Assembly: GCF_954871325.1 (NCBI RefSeq)
Contig: NC_088776.1
Location: 19,530,052 to 19,594,051, forward strand
Direction: 5' to 3'
Length of the DNA: 64,000 bases
Source of the DNA: Gordionus sp. m RMFG-2023
Lineage: Eukaryota > Nematomorpha > Gordioida > Chordodea > Parachordodidae
Positions within the stretch are counted from its first letter, which is position 1. Each line of letters starts with the position of its first letter. Under the pieces are notes generated by a model that saw nothing but the letters and a program-made list of their open reading frames with translations, searched no databases and was not told the origin of the DNA. Below are positions 62,816 through 64,000 of the stretch, piece by piece. Both the position numbers and the translations under genes were made by a program.

Positions 62816-63317
62816 ACTAGCCCCCCAAACCTCCCATGGTTAAGACACTGGCCGACGATATGTAATAATGGCGAAATTGGATAGCAGTGCACCAGTAAAA
62901 TATATTCCTAATTTGATTCCTTAATTTGTTAATTCAACATTTTATAAAAAATAATTATCGTAGAAAATATTTTTTTTCATAAAATTTATTTGAAAAACAA
63001 AATTAAAAAATATTACCCAAACGATAAACTCAAATGGCCAAAAAAATGTAATCTCTGAAAATTAAAAATACCAAAGGGCATAATTTTTTGAATAGTTATA
63101 TCATAATTTAACCTTTTGACTTTATCATGGGGAGAGACAAATTATACTCAGAACGCCTGGATTCATTATTAGCAATCCTTGAGCGAAACGTTTCTTTTAT
63201 CACGCCCAAAGATTTTTAAAAAAATGACATTTTTCTTGCAAGTCTGAAATAATAAGAGCTGGAAAATTGTTTTGATTGTTAAGAAAAAGTCGTTTAAAAT
63301 TAATTTGAGAGTCCACC

Positions 63318-63767
63318 TAGAGGTCTGCAGTGAGCGTATTTTAACCTAAAAGCCTACCTGATCACTATTTAAAATTTTTTTAACCAGCTCGTCTCCCGTT
63401 TATAGTTTAAAAAAATTACCAGCCCGCCATTTATTTAAAACGTCTGTTTAACCCGCTCATCCGCCAAATATTTTAAAATTATTTGACTGATTGGTTTGCC
63501 TCTTTTTTAATTTAATATATTTTTACATAAACTTATAAAATATGCAATATTAATAAAAAAAATAATTTTTAAAAATAAAGCTCGTTCTGTTCATTTCACC
63601 CTAAAATATTTTAAATTCATTCACACACCCGATTGCTCATTGTTATAAAAATAATTTTCACTCCCCCCTCCCCCCCCCCCCCACTTGCCAGCCAAAGTTA
63701 TATTGTTTTAAACTGCCCACCCAAATAAGGGTGAACGGGCTAAAACCCCGCTCACAACAGCCCTCTA
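63318..63767. repeat. hAT-type MITE, TAGAGGTCTGCA family
   Basis: Left end TAGAGGTCTGCAGTGAGCG and right end CGCTCACAACAGCCCTCTA are inverted relatives. The flanks AGTCCACC and AGTGCACC (63310-63317, 63768-63775) match at 7 of 8 positions. The interior has repeated GCCCGCC-type words and a long C run near 63670. It lies in the first NHE intron. Confidence 0.82.
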
Positions 63768-64000
63768 AGTGCACCAAAAAAGATTTTGTTATTTGTTAAA
63801 TTTTTTATTATGCCTACATTATATAATCGAATTGAATATTTAAAAAAAACGACCTTAATGACTTTTTTTAACTTTGAAATTTATAAATTGCTTTGTTTGT
63901 TTTTGTTTATTATCAAAGTTATTTAATTACATCTATGCTTATTAATATATTTATAAGTTATTTGCGATTATCCAGCACTTACCATTAAACGATAAGTATA

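Overview
This is a very AT-rich window of animal (metazoan) nuclear DNA. The evidence is three conserved animal protein genes split by spliceosomal introns with GT-AG borders, together with dense DNA-transposon debris dominated by hAT superfamily elements. There is no operon structure and there are no bacterial signals. I cannot name the species. The composition and the hAT load fit several AT-rich invertebrate genomes, and nothing here decides between them.

Host genes. (1) ZC4H2, plus strand, 9499-11502, five exons, complete, ending in the C4H2 zinc finger. (2) A complete gamma-glutamyltransferase (glutathione hydrolase) gene, minus strand, 12317-35448, twelve exons spread over 23 kb. Every exon phase closes, giving one 717-codon reading frame. 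It is convergent with ZC4H2, with about 0.8 kb between the stop codons. (3) The first coding exon of an SLC9A/NHE-type sodium-proton exchanger, plus strand, 60036-60306; the gene runs off the right edge.

Mobile DNA. The left edge (1-2226, minus) is part of a Ty3/gypsy-type retroelement (gag-like region, protease, reverse transcriptase), with a 78-codon RRM-like ORF just upstream of gag. The GGT introns carry: a 1 kb hAT-type element with perfect 8-bp target duplications (13535-14573); a second copy of the same family (22307-24908) that was itself hit by another hAT-type element (22379-24030); an element packed with TAACTAGTTAC motifs (15462-16812); an inverted repeat whose arms both hold a nuclease-like protein fragment (18421-19440); and several hAT transposase remnants. 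Right of GGT lies a well-delimited 2.6 kb hAT element (36618-39245) with a broken transposase, then some 20 kb with no recognisable host gene, dotted with MITEs (40088, 43737, 45188, 52684, 57044, 63318 and others).

The genes do not form a pathway. ZC4H2 is a nuclear/cytoplasmic adaptor linked to neural development, GGT is an extracellular glutathione-degrading enzyme, and NHE is a plasma-membrane ion exchanger. Exon borders and protein similarities were read by eye and from memory of the families, without database searches.
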